Shown piece by piece: positions 32,963 through 41,705 of a DNA stretch of 64,000 bases; within the stretch, counting starts at the first letter, position 1, and the number at the start of each line of letters is the position of its first letter. This DNA comes from an uncultured Clostridia bacterium (GTDB lineage: Bacteria > Bacillota > Clostridia > Christensenellales > UBA1242), in assembly GCA_947627545.1 (NCBI GenBank), contig CANQWK010000003.1:1-64000 (forward strand), given 5' to 3'. The position numbers and the translations under genes were made by a program. A model generated the notes under the pieces. It did no database searches, was not told the origin of the DNA, and saw nothing but the letters and a program-made list of their open reading frames with translations.

Positions 32963-35900
32963 ATGGCAATTTATAAATCGTCCTTTAACCAAAGGCCAAA
33001 TAAAAACGAAAAAGAAAAACAAGAAAAAGAAAAGCCTGTAAAAATAAAGCCAATTAAGGAAAAACCTAAAAAGCCAAAAGCAAAAGTGAATGTTGCATTA
33101 ATTTGTTTTTTTGTGTTTTTGGCGTTATTTATTGTTTGCTTGCCGCCTAACTTTTTAAAAAGTTTTATTTTAGGTATGGTTGGCTTGCTTGTTTATCCGG
33201 TGTGCATTATTGGAATGTTTTTCTCAGCCGTTAAACTAAGCAAAAAACAATATGAAATTAAAACCAGATATCTTGTGTATCTTGCTATAAGCCTTACCCT
33301 TATATGGTTTATTTTCCATTTAATTTTAACTTCTAGGTTAGATGCAAATAGCTATGGCAGTTTTTTAAAACAGACATATTTAGCCAAAACCACGGCAGGC
33401 GGATTGTTATTTAGCCTTATTTCTTACCCCGTTACCAAACTTTTAACAATTGTGGGGGCATATATCTTTACCGCAATTGCACTTGCAATTTTTGTGGGTT
33501 TAATTGTAGATTATGTTATTGTAGATAAGCAGGTTGGTCATTCCAAAAAAAGCAAATTTAATTTTAGTGAAATAGAAAGTTTTGAAAACGAACTTGAATT
33601 GCAAGTTAAGGAAGAAAAAGTTAATCAAACGCAAACCGACAATCAAAAAGAAGTTGCTCGCAGGCGTTTAGGGCTAGAAAAGGGCGAAACCACCATACTT
33701 TCTAGCAGTATGCCAAATTATAATATTAACAGCCGTCCGCAAAGCAAGCCAATGTCCAAGCGAGATTATATTTTAACTCCAATTGAGCCGGTTATTCCGC
33801 CTGAAAATAGCAACGACATTTTTTTAGATAATCAAACAGGAATGTATAATAGCAAAAAGATTAATAAAGAACAAATTTCAAATTACGCACCTTACAATTC
33901 AAATATTTATGCTCAACCAACCGCCAATAAAAATGATTTTTCAAACCAAGCCGATAGCCAAGCGGACAATTATAATGATACAGGCAGATTTAATGAAGAA
34001 AACTTAAATCAAACCAATAAATTTAGTCAAAATTCATTTAACCAAGCAAGCAATTATAGTGAAAATTCAAATCAAGCGGCCTTAGGGCAAGAATTTAGTG
34101 AAGAAATTAAGCCTATTAATTCGTTAGAAAGTTATGCGGAACAGCCTACGTCTGTTACTAAAAATGAAACAGACGAATACAACGACATTTTTGCCGAAAA
34201 TGATGGTTATGAAGAGTTTGAACCGCAAGCGGAAATTGAAGAAGATAATTCATACTCTTCAACCGAACAATTTGAAGAGGAAACGGCGGTCGAAAGCGAA
34301 GACGTGTTTAACGATATGGCAGATTTATCTACTGAACAAACAAAGGCTCAAACAAGTTTTGACGAAATAAACGCCAACATCACCGAAAGCGATTTTGTAG
34401 ATGAATATGCTCAGCAAGAGGACTCTTCTAATCTTGGCAGCACGGTGGAAAGCGAAGTTGTTATGCCAAGCGTGCCTAGTGTAGATATTTCTAAATTTAA
34501 ACTTCCTAACAGCAAGCCGATTGCTAGCCAGCAAGTGGAACAGGTTAAGTTAGACGATATTAAGCCAAAGCAAGAAATTCCGCCTTATGTTGCGCCTCCT
34601 GTTCAAATTTTAAAATACATGGAAAATGTTAAGCAAATTAGCGAAGATGAACTTCAAGAAAATGTAACTCGCCTTGAACAAGTGCTAGAAGACTTTAAAG
34701 TGCCAGCCAAAGTTAACAATGTGCAGGTTGGCCCAGCAGTTACAAGATACGAACTTACCATGCCGCGCGGCATATCAGTAAACAAAATTGTGCAAATGAG
34801 CGATGATATTGCCATGACGCTTGCCTCTAACGGCGCAATTCGTGTAGAAGCACCAATTCCGGGCAAAAACTCGGTGGGCATTGAAGTGCCTAACAATCAG
34901 GTTAGTCCAGTTAGTTTGCGTGAACTTATTGATAGTGAAGAATTTAAAGTGCGTGCTAATCCGCTATCCTTCGTTTTAGGCAAGGACATTAATGGCGACA
35001 TCATTTTCTGCAATTTAGATAAAATGCCGCATCTTTTGGTGGCTGGTTCAACAGGCAGCGGTAAATCGGTATGCCTTAACACCATGCTTTTAAGCATGTG
35101 CTACAAGGCTGGTCCACAAGATTTGCGCTTAATTTTGGTTGACCCTAAAATGGTGGAATTTTCAACTTATAGCGGACTTCCACATTTGCTTATTCCGGAA
35201 GTTATTACAGGCAAGGAAATGACAATTAATGCACTTGATTGGTCAATTAAAGAAATGGAACGCCGTTACGCCTTGTTTGCTAAAAATCACGTGGTGAACA
35301 TTAACGAATTTAACAAAAGCGAGGCTGTTCGTTTTAAGCGAGAAGATAAATTGCCATTTATTGTTATTGTGGTGGACGAACTTGCCGATTTAATGCTAGA
35401 AGCTAAGCGTGAAATTGAAGATAGAATTGCCAAACTTGCCGCAAAGGCCAGGGCAGCGGGCATTCACTTGGTGCTTGCAACTCAGCGTCCGTCGGTTGAT
35501 GTTATTACAGGCACAGTTAAAGCCAACCTTCCAAGCCGAATTGCCTTTGCTTTAACCAATTATATGGATAGTAAAACCGTGCTTGATGGTGGCGGAGCAG
35601 AAAAACTTTTAGGTAAAGGCGATATGTTGTTTAAACCGCAAGATAAACCTGAGCCAAGGCGTGTGCAAGGTGCATTTGTTTCTAATGAAGAAATTAGCAA
35701 AGTGGTGGAATATATTAAGGAACATAACAAACCGGTTTATGATGACGATACCGGCAAAGCTATTAAAAATCCTTATAAGGACAATGGAAACGCAGGCGGC
35801 AATGCCTCAGGCGGAACTAACCAAGAATTTGACCCTGTGCTTAAAGATGCCCTTTATATGTTCATTGAGGCTAAACAAGCCAGCGGTAGCATGATTTCTA

Positions 35901-36049
35901 GGCGATATTCAGTGGGCTTTAACCGTGCCGGCAGAATTATGGACCAAATGTTCCAAGCCGGATTTATTGGGCCACCAGACGGCTCAAAACCAAGGCAAGT
36001 GCTTATTTCTATGGACGAATATAACGCCATTTTCGGCAATAAAAATTAG
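32963..36049 (+). CDS. ftsK: FtsK/SpoIIIE DNA translocase
   Basis: This 1028-residue translocase has four N-terminal membrane segments (about residues 42-190), a very long acidic Gln/Asn/Glu-rich linker (about 200-540), then the motor: Walker A GSTGSGKS near 695-702, VDPKMVEF, Walker B IVVDELADLM near 800, and LATQRPSVDVITG. A C-terminal gamma winged-helix domain (EAKQASGSMISRRYSVGFNRAGRIMDQM) follows. It pumps DNA across the closing septum at division and into the forespore. GGGGGAG precedes the start. The linker is longer than in SpoIIIE (787 residues). Confidence 0.96.
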   Translation: MAIYKSSFNQRPNKNEKEKQEKEKPVKIKPIKEKPKKPKAKVNVALICFFVFLALFIVCLPPNFLKSFILGMVGLLVYPVCIIGMFFSAVKLSKKQYEIKTRYLVYLAISLTLIWFIFHLILTSRLDANSYGSFLKQTYLAKTTAGGLLFSLISYPVTKLLTIVGAYIFTAIALAIFVGLIVDYVIVDKQVGHSKKSKFNFSEIESFENELELQVKEEKVNQTQTDNQKEVARRRLGLEKGETTILSSSMPNYNINSRPQSKPMSKRDYILTPIEPVIPPENSNDIFLDNQTGMYNSKKINKEQISNYAPYNSNIYAQPTANKNDFSNQADSQADNYNDTGRFNEENLNQTNKFSQNSFNQASNYSENSNQAALGQEFSEEIKPINSLESYAEQPTSVTKNETDEYNDIFAENDGYEEFEPQAEIEEDNSYSSTEQFEEETAVESEDVFNDMADLSTEQTKAQTSFDEINANITESDFVDEYAQQEDSSNLGSTVESEVVMPSVPSVDISKFKLPNSKPIASQQVEQVKLDDIKPKQEIPPYVAPPVQILKYMENVKQISEDELQENVTRLEQVLEDFKVPAKVNNVQVGPAVTRYELTMPRGISVNKIVQMSDDIAMTLASNGAIRVEAPIPGKNSVGIEVPNNQVSPVSLRELIDSEEFKVRANPLSFVLGKDINGDIIFCNLDKMPHLLVAGSTGSGKSVCLNTMLLSMCYKAGPQDLRLILVDPKMVEFSTYSGLPHLLIPEVITGKEMTINALDWSIKEMERRYALFAKNHVVNINEFNKSEAVRFKREDKLPFIVIVVDELADLMLEAKREIEDRIAKLAAKARAAGIHLVLATQRPSVDVITGTVKANLPSRIAFALTNYMDSKTVLDGGGAEKLLGKGDMLFKPQDKPEPRRVQGAFVSNEEISKVVEYIKEHNKPVYDDDTGKAIKNPYKDNGNAGGNASGGTNQEFDPVLKDALYMFIEAKQASGSMISRRYSVGFNRAGRIMDQMFQAGFIGPPDGSKPRQVLISMDEYNAIFGNKN

Positions 36050-36103
36050 CTTTCTGTTTAATTTGTTTTATTATTTATTTATTTATTATTTTTGTTTAAC
36101 TTA

Positions 36104-36145
36104 TTCTTTTGTTACTTTTCTTGCAAGAAAAGTAACAGAAAAGAA
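36104..36145. repeat. dispersed palindrome, copy B
   Basis: The core half-site GTTACTTTTCTTG joins its exact reverse complement to form a 26-bp perfect palindrome, with outer TTCTTTT/AAAAGAA arms. It lies just after ftsK. Confidence 0.9.
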
Positions 36146-36173
36146 AATTAAATAAAAACAAAATAAAAAAATT

Positions 36174-36200
36174 AAAAATCTCACTTTTGTGGGATTTTTT
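36174..36200 (+). terminator. terminator before the metal-resistance operon
   Basis: AAATCTCAC-TTTT-GTGGGATTT with a following T-run; it probably ends ftsK transcription. Confidence 0.75.
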
Positions 36201-36232
36201 TATAAATTCTTAAAAAATTTTGTATAAAATAC

Positions 36233-36283
36233 TTGACAGTTGAATATGTAATCAACTATAATAACAATTGAATAGTTATTCAA
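36233..36283 (+). promoter_or_regulatory. ArsR-controlled promoter with two operators
   Basis: TTGACA (36233-36238), 18 nt and TATAAT (36257-36262). Between the boxes lies GTTGA...TCAAC (36239-36256), and downstream the near-perfect operator TTGAATA-GT-TATTCAA (36268-36283). The latter matches the known CadC/CzrA-type operator pattern. Binding here would block RNA polymerase until metal is present. Confidence 0.8.
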
Positions 36284-36381
36284 CTGTTTTTAATTAACGT
36301 GTTCAAAAAAGAATAAATGTATGTGTTCATTTGACATAGTTAGTTTTAGTTCAATTTATTATTTTTATTTAAGGAGAATTT

Positions 36382-36756
36382 ATGACAAAATGTAAATGTG
36401 CGGTGTGCGATTGTAACACTATTCATAACGAAAATGTGCAAAAAACAAAAAAGCAGATGTTAACTGATGATTTGCTTTTAGATATTGCCGATTTCTACAA
36501 AGTGTTGGCAGATAGCACTCGAATTAAAATTATAAATGCGTTGGAAAATTGCGATTTATGTGTTTGCGATATTTCAACAATTTTAAACATGACAAAATCG
36601 GCGGTGTCGCACCAACTTCAAAATTTAAAGGAAATGAATTTAATTAAAGGCGTTAGGCAGGGTAAAGAGGTTATATATTCACTTGCAGACGAACACATAA
36701 AGCAGGTTTTTGAAATTAGTTTGCAACATATTATGGAGAAGAGAAATGAAAACTAA
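36382..36756 (+). CDS. ArsR/SmtB-family metal-sensing repressor (CadC-like)
   Basis: This 124-residue winged-helix protein has the CadC-type features: Cys near the N-terminus (C4, C6, C9, C11), the alpha-3 metal site C60-V-C62 (ENCDLCVCDIS), and SAVSHQLQNLKEMNLIKGVRQGKEVIYSL. Cys-rich N-terminus plus CxC suggests Cd/Pb/Zn sensing through thiolates. It regulates itself and the ATPase gene that overlaps its 3' end by 11 nt. AAGGAG precedes the start. Confidence 0.92.
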   Translation: MTKCKCAVCDCNTIHNENVQKTKKQMLTDDLLLDIADFYKVLADSTRIKIINALENCDLCVCDISTILNMTKSAVSHQLQNLKEMNLIKGVRQGKEVIYSLADEHIKQVFEISLQHIMEKRNEN

Positions 36757-38824
36757 AGTTAAAATTTATGGGTTAGATTGTCCTAATTGTGCAAGAAATT
36801 TGCAAAACGAAATAAACAAGTTAGATGGAGTTAGCAATGCTTCAATAGAGTTTGTAAAAAATAGTTTAACTTTTGAAAGCGAACAGCCTGAACTTGCTTT
36901 AACCAAAATTATATCTTTAACAAAACAACTTGAGCCGCAAGCGAAAATTAGCAAAATTGAGCAAAACCACAAAAAAAGTTTTGTAATTGACCTTGTTTGC
37001 TTGCTTGTGGGCGTGGGGTTAGGCGTGTTTATTTTCTTTTGTCCACTTCCTAGTTGGGCATATTGGACAATTTATGTTTTAGCGGCAATTTTGCTTGGCT
37101 ATAAAACCTATTATAAAGCGATAAAATTGTTGTTTAAAGGCATTATTAATGAAAATTTGCTAATAACAATTTCGGTTATTGGTGCGTCTATAATAAGCGA
37201 ACACATGGAAGGGCTAATGGTTATTGCCTTATATTCAACCGGCAAAATTTTTGAAAATATGGCGGTTAATAAAAGCCGAAAAAGCATTGAAAAACTTGCA
37301 CAAATGCAGCCTGAATATGCAAATTTGCTTTTGCGTGGCAAGGAAACCAAAGTTAGCCCTGAACAAGTTAAAAAGGGCAGCACAATTTTAGTTAAGGCAG
37401 GCGAAAAAGTGCCTATCGACGGCGTTATTTTAAAAGGAACTTCGCTAATTAATAATCAAAGTTTAACAGGCGAAAGCGTGCCTGTTTTAAAGCAGGTGGG
37501 TGATGAAATTTTGTCTGGCGGCATTTTGCTAGACGGCACACTTGAAATAAAAACCACCAATCTTTACAAAGATAGTGCCATTAGCAAAATTATGAATTTA
37601 GTGGAAAACGCAAACGAAAACAAATCTAAAACCGAAACCTTTATTTCAAAAATAACCAGGTGGTACACGCTTGGCGTGGTGGTGTTGGCTTGCTTAGTTT
37701 TCGCTGTGGTGTTGGCGGTTACTAACAATTTGTCAACAGCATTTTATAGAGGACTAATTTTCTTGGTTGTTTCCTGCCCATGTGCCTTTGCAATAAGCGT
37801 TCCTCTTTCGTATTTTTCTGGCTTGGGCAATGCAAGTAAAAACGGCGTGCTAATTAAAGGCTCTAACTTTCTTGATGCGTGCAGTGGGCTAAAACTTGTA
37901 GCGTTTGATAAAACCGGCACATTAACCACAGGCAATTTTGAAATAAAACATATTGCGGCCGAAAAAGGTTTTACAAGCCAAGATGTGCTATATTATGCGG
38001 CGTTGGGCGAACAAAATTCTATTCATCCGCTTGCAAAAGCTGTAGTAGAAGCAAACAAAAAAGAACTTAAAAAGGTGGCAGATTTTAAAGAAATTTCTGG
38101 CAAAGGATTGGAATATTCTTTAAACAATAAAACATATTTTGTTGGCAGAAAAAATGAAAATTTAAAAGCCACAATTATAGAAGTTTTTGAAAACAACAAT
38201 TTAATTGGAACAATTGAACTTGCCGATACAATTAAGCCAACTTCAATTGACGCAATTAAAAAACTTAAAGAAATGAACATTAAAAGTGTGTTGCTATCTG
38301 GAGACAATTTAGAAACGGCTAAATCGGTTGCAAAACAACTTGGCATAAACGAAGTTAAGGCATCACTTTTGCCTGAACAAAAATATGACTATTTAAACAA
38401 CTGCAAAAATAATAAAATTAAGGTTGGCTATGTGGGAGACGGAATTAACGATGCTCCATCGCTAGCGGTTGCAAATGTGGGCTTTTCAATGGGCATAAAT
38501 GGTGTGCCTGCCAGCATTGAGGCAAGCGATGTTGTTGTGGTGGACGATAATCCACAAAAAATTGCAACGGCAATAAAAATTTCTAAATATACACGCAAAA
38601 TTGTTTGGCAAAACATAATTTTGTCCGCAGTTGTAAAATTAACATTTTTAACATTGGGTGCATTAGGCGTAACAAGAATGTTGGCTGCCGTGTTTGCCGA
38701 TGTAGGCGTAACACTGCTTGCAATTTTAAACAGCCTTCGGGCCTTGCATTATAATCCAAATAAAAAATTAAAATCACAAATAAAATCACAAGTAAAAATT
38801 AAAGGAAAAAATTTTAAAAAATAA
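36746..38824 (+). CDS. heavy-metal P-type ATPase (CadA/ZntA type)
   Basis: This 692-residue P1B-type ATPase has an N-terminal metal-binding domain with GLDCPNC (C12, C15), the membrane CPC motif (SCPCAF), phosphorylation site DKTGTLTT, TGES and GDGINDAPS. It exports Cd2+, Zn2+ or Pb2+ using ATP. ATG 36746 is chosen, 12 codons inside the longer frame, because it matches the family N-terminus and overlaps the regulator stop. A bidirectional terminator follows. The pair with the ArsR regulator is a standard metal-resistance operon. Confidence 0.95.
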   Translation: MKTKVKIYGLDCPNCARNLQNEINKLDGVSNASIEFVKNSLTFESEQPELALTKIISLTKQLEPQAKISKIEQNHKKSFVIDLVCLLVGVGLGVFIFFCPLPSWAYWTIYVLAAILLGYKTYYKAIKLLFKGIINENLLITISVIGASIISEHMEGLMVIALYSTGKIFENMAVNKSRKSIEKLAQMQPEYANLLLRGKETKVSPEQVKKGSTILVKAGEKVPIDGVILKGTSLINNQSLTGESVPVLKQVGDEILSGGILLDGTLEIKTTNLYKDSAISKIMNLVENANENKSKTETFISKITRWYTLGVVVLACLVFAVVLAVTNNLSTAFYRGLIFLVVSCPCAFAISVPLSYFSGLGNASKNGVLIKGSNFLDACSGLKLVAFDKTGTLTTGNFEIKHIAAEKGFTSQDVLYYAALGEQNSIHPLAKAVVEANKKELKKVADFKEISGKGLEYSLNNKTYFVGRKNENLKATIIEVFENNNLIGTIELADTIKPTSIDAIKKLKEMNIKSVLLSGDNLETAKSVAKQLGINEVKASLLPEQKYDYLNNCKNNKIKVGYVGDGINDAPSLAVANVGFSMGINGVPASIEASDVVVVDDNPQKIATAIKISKYTRKIVWQNIILSAVVKLTFLTLGALGVTRMLAAVFADVGVTLLAILNSLRALHYNPNKKLKSQIKSQVKIKGKNFKK

Positions 38825-38913
38825 TAAAAAAATTTTAAAAAACATAAAAAATTGATAAAAAACAAGGAAAATTATTAAAAAATATAAAAAAATTAATAAA
38901 AAAAGCAAAAAAA

Positions 38914-38940
38914 TAAAAGATTGACAATGTCAATCTTTTT
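38914..38940. terminator. bidirectional terminator
   Basis: AAAGATTGACA/TGTCAATCTTT with A/T runs on both sides, between the ATPase gene and the convergent tag. Confidence 0.85.
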
Positions 38941-39512
38941 TATCTATATTCGCAAAATTGCCAATGGTCATTAATTATGCCTATGCCTTGCAAATAAGAA
39001 TAAATTATTGTTGGTCCAACAAATTTAAAGCCTCGCTTTTTAAGTTCGCCGCTAATCTGTTGCGACAACTCATTTTGTGCTGGCATATCTTTTATGTCTA
39101 GCAAATGATGGTCAACAACTTTATTGTTTGTAAAACTCCAAATAAATTTATTAAATGAGCCAAATTCTTGTTGCACTTTAATAAACGCTTGTGCGTTTGT
39201 TATTGCCGCTTTAATTTTTAAATTATTGCGAATTATTCCTTCATTTTGCATTAGTTCAGCAATTTTTTTATTGCCATAATTGGCCACAATTTTTGCGTCA
39301 AAGCCGTCAAACGCTTTTCTAAAATTTTCTTCCTTGTTTAAAATTAAATTCCAACTAACTCCTGCCTGCATTCCTTCCAAAATAAGCATGGCAAAAAGTT
39401 CATTATCTTCATGCACAGGCTTGCACCAGCGTTTATCATGATATTGCAAAACTTTGCTATCTAATTGCAATTGTTTTGTTCCAAAACTAAAATTACAACG
39501 CTTTTTTTTCAT
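38940..39512 (-). CDS. tag: DNA-3-methyladenine glycosylase I
   Basis: This 190-residue Tag-family enzyme has YHDKRWCKPVHEDNELFAMLILEGMQAGVSW, the conserved Glu region, and the C-terminal GFKFVGPTIIYSYLQGIGIINDH block, with the family zinc site supplied by His and Cys near the C-terminus (DH, FC). It removes 3-methyladenine from alkylated DNA. It is similar in length to E. coli Tag (187). No strong ribosome binding site is evident; a TATAAT lies about 20 nt upstream. Confidence 0.94.
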   Translation of the reverse strand: MKKKRCNFSFGTKQLQLDSKVLQYHDKRWCKPVHEDNELFAMLILEGMQAGVSWNLILNKEENFRKAFDGFDAKIVANYGNKKIAELMQNEGIIRNNLKIKAAITNAQAFIKVQQEFGSFNKFIWSFTNNKVVDHHLLDIKDMPAQNELSQQISGELKKRGFKFVGPTIIYSYLQGIGIINDHWQFCEYR

Positions 39513-39677
39513 AAAACTTTTAACCTATATTTATTATAATATATAAACTTTTATTCTAAGTCAGGGTTTTAATATAAATAGTTTATCCTAAGTTTAATGC
39601 TTTAATTATAAACCTTATTTTTAAGTTTTACAACCTTTTAGTTCAATTTTGATAAAAACTAAATTACACAATTTAAT

Positions 39678-41441
39678 GGTGCACCACTACAAAACTAAAT
39701 TGAACCGCATTGGTTCGGTTATTTACAATAAATTGTTGCACAATCTTAAAATTCAAGATGAGTTTGTTGTTCCATTATTTGTTTAATTTCTTCTTCGGTT
39801 TCGCTGTTATAGCAAATGTTATCTTGTGAAATATGATATTTTTGGCATTGTTGCGCTACAAGATCTGAAACATTTTCTTTGCCAAAGATGTCTTCATAAA
39901 TTGACAAAGTTTCTTCTGGATATTCATAACCTCTGCCGTCTTTATCAAGAATTTGCAGTTTTCCACTCTCAATGAAATTTGCCGCAGCAAGAATTACAAG
40001 TCCTTTGCCTACATTATCCATTTTTTCTGGTGCAATGTCAACTTTGTCCAAAAACTTTTTTATTCGGTTTTTATCTTGAATGTCAGGATTGCCCAAATCC
40101 GCACGCAATCCATCAATAAGTTTGTTTCTAACTACGCCCATCAACAATCTTTCGTCAGGATTAAGCTTAACACCAGAAAAAATAGTATATCGTGCCAAAA
40201 CACCTCTAACTTCTGTTGATGTTTGTCCATTGGGCATAAAAAGTTGCAGCCAATTCTTTTGACTAAATGGCAAAGTGGCTTTATATTGTCCAAAATTTAT
40301 TGTTATATCTTCAATAGGCTTTCCTGTCAAAATCATTTTCCTATAAGCATTAAAAAATTGTTCTTGCATAGCCTTAATAATTCGTGCATTTTCGCTTTGT
40401 GGCACATTTGATGACAAATTTTTCTTTGCAAATTGTTCCACTTGAAAATCACAAAACTCCTTAAAGGTCATAGGCTTTGGGGTGGATGCAATGATTTCCT
40501 TGTTTTCAGCTTTATATCTTTCTTTAATTTCTTTACTTAAATGTCTTTTTATTGTGTTTACAGCCTTTTTTCTAACAGAGTTATAACTAAATGTTTCGCC
40601 ACTATCATCTTTTACACTTGGCTCATCACCATAGCCGATATAACCGTCAATAACGCCAAGATTTTGATTGATAAGTTCTGCACCTTCAAAAAGTTCTGGC
40701 TTCTCTGTTTTGATTTCTCTTATGATTTGCAAATATGTAGGCAACTTTTCGTAAGATGTGTAAAATAAAAATGGATCGTTTCTGTTATCTTGAATTGAAA
40801 ATTTGAAATAAAATGGCAGATTCTGTTCTTTGCATTTTTTATAGGCTTCTATTGCAAATTTCGCCAAATTTTCGCCTTTCAAATTTAGATATAAACGAGC
40901 CTCTTCTACATCTCTCTTTTGTCCCAAAAGTTCGTATCCAAAAACATGTAAAAAGCTATCTTTAAAGTTTTCTTTCTTTATGATTGAGCCTTCTTGTAGC
41001 CAACCCACGCGGGTGTTTGTGCCTTTAAAATATTTATCATAGCCATACAAAAAGAAGTTGTAAAACGGGGTGGCAGTCTGCTGTTTCTCGACATTTTCAG
41101 GCGCAAACATTGCATTCTTAACCAATGCTTCTGCAACACGCTTTTTTACTCCGTCAAATTTATCAAAATTCAATATCATATTGCTATACCAATCTGTATA
41201 AAGTATTTTGCAGAATTTTTCTAAATTTTCGACATCTTCAACGCCAGTGTTGTGAAAGTTTTGATTGTAATCGTTATAACCATTAGTAATAGAAGCCCTA
41301 AGTATATCATCAAATTTAGGGCTTTTCACCTTGCTTAAAATTTTTAGTGTCTGACCGGGTATTGCCATGTAACAGCCTCCAATTTATTATGAATCCCATT
41401 ATTGGTCAAAATGGTTCAATTTAGATTTGTAGTGGTGCTCC
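39678..41441. repeat. 29-bp inverted repeats flanking the 540-aa gene
   Basis: 39678-39706 and 41413-41441 are inverted copies matching at 27 of 29 positions. The right copy runs over the 3' end of tRNA-Arg (CCA, discriminator and first acceptor bases). They bracket the single leftward gene at 39746-41368. This is the signature of a small gene unit inserted at, or duplicated from, the tRNA end, or of a large stem that pairs across the gene. Confidence 0.8.
39746..41368 (-). CDS. uncharacterised 540-aa protein, possibly HopA1-like core
   Basis: This protein is not firmly recognised. Residues 150-275 (ARLYLNLKGENLAKFAIEAYKKCKEQNLPFYFKF, then FLFYTSYEKLPTYLQIIREI and GDEPSVKDDSGETFSYNSVRKKAV) resemble in pattern the HopA1 family, whose members have a YLN-K strand, a LPF.FK strand and a G.ESFG..R end. 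The rest is helical. No signal peptide. A GGAGG site precedes the ATG. It is flanked by 29-bp inverted repeats and lies directly downstream of tRNA-Arg, so it may be acquired. A role as secreted effector, toxin or lipid-binding protein is speculation. Confidence 0.6.
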   Translation of the reverse strand: MAIPGQTLKILSKVKSPKFDDILRASITNGYNDYNQNFHNTGVEDVENLEKFCKILYTDWYSNMILNFDKFDGVKKRVAEALVKNAMFAPENVEKQQTATPFYNFFLYGYDKYFKGTNTRVGWLQEGSIIKKENFKDSFLHVFGYELLGQKRDVEEARLYLNLKGENLAKFAIEAYKKCKEQNLPFYFKFSIQDNRNDPFLFYTSYEKLPTYLQIIREIKTEKPELFEGAELINQNLGVIDGYIGYGDEPSVKDDSGETFSYNSVRKKAVNTIKRHLSKEIKERYKAENKEIIASTPKPMTFKEFCDFQVEQFAKKNLSSNVPQSENARIIKAMQEQFFNAYRKMILTGKPIEDITINFGQYKATLPFSQKNWLQLFMPNGQTSTEVRGVLARYTIFSGVKLNPDERLLMGVVRNKLIDGLRADLGNPDIQDKNRIKKFLDKVDIAPEKMDNVGKGLVILAAANFIESGKLQILDKDGRGYEYPEETLSIYEDIFGKENVSDLVAQQCQKYHISQDNICYNSETEEEIKQIMEQQTHLEF

Positions 41442-41507
41442 CGTCAGGACTCGAACCCGAACAAGCAGTTCCGAAGACTGCTGTGCTATCCATTACACCA
41501 CAAGAGC
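41433..41507 (-). tRNA. tRNA-Arg (anticodon TCG)
   Basis: On the minus strand, GCTCTTG pairs with CGGGAGC (two G-T pairs), then A and encoded CCA. The anticodon loop CTTCGGA carries TCG, reading CGA. T-arm GTTCGAGTC is normal. The 3' end lies inside a 29-bp inverted repeat. Confidence 0.92.
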
Positions 41508-41512
41508 GCGTC

Positions 41513-41575
41513 GTGCCACGCCTTTAAGCTAAATTTTTTGTTTCACAAAAAAATTGTAAGCCCTTAGGCGGGCAC
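41513..41575. repeat. tRNA-adjacent long hairpin, copy 2
   Basis: This begins 6 nt from the 5' end of tRNA-Arg. Outer stem GTGCC/GGCAC and second stem CGCC/GGCG replace GCAGC/GCTGC and CGCT/AGCG of the copy at 97-157, while the apical TAAGCTAAATTTTTTG arm is identical. The paired changes on both strands support a conserved structure. A further shared 15-mer, CTTTTGCTAGTTTGC, lies at 41626 and at 21613 beside tRNA-Glu. Confidence 0.7.
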
Positions 41576-41705
41576 TCCTTTTTCTTGCTCGAAGTAAATT
41601 CTCGCAAGATGTTTAAATTTTGGCACTTTTGCTAGTTTGCAAATGCGTTTTATAACTAAGTAAAAGTTTTATTTACATCTTTTTGTTGCGTAATTTATTG
41701 CAAAA

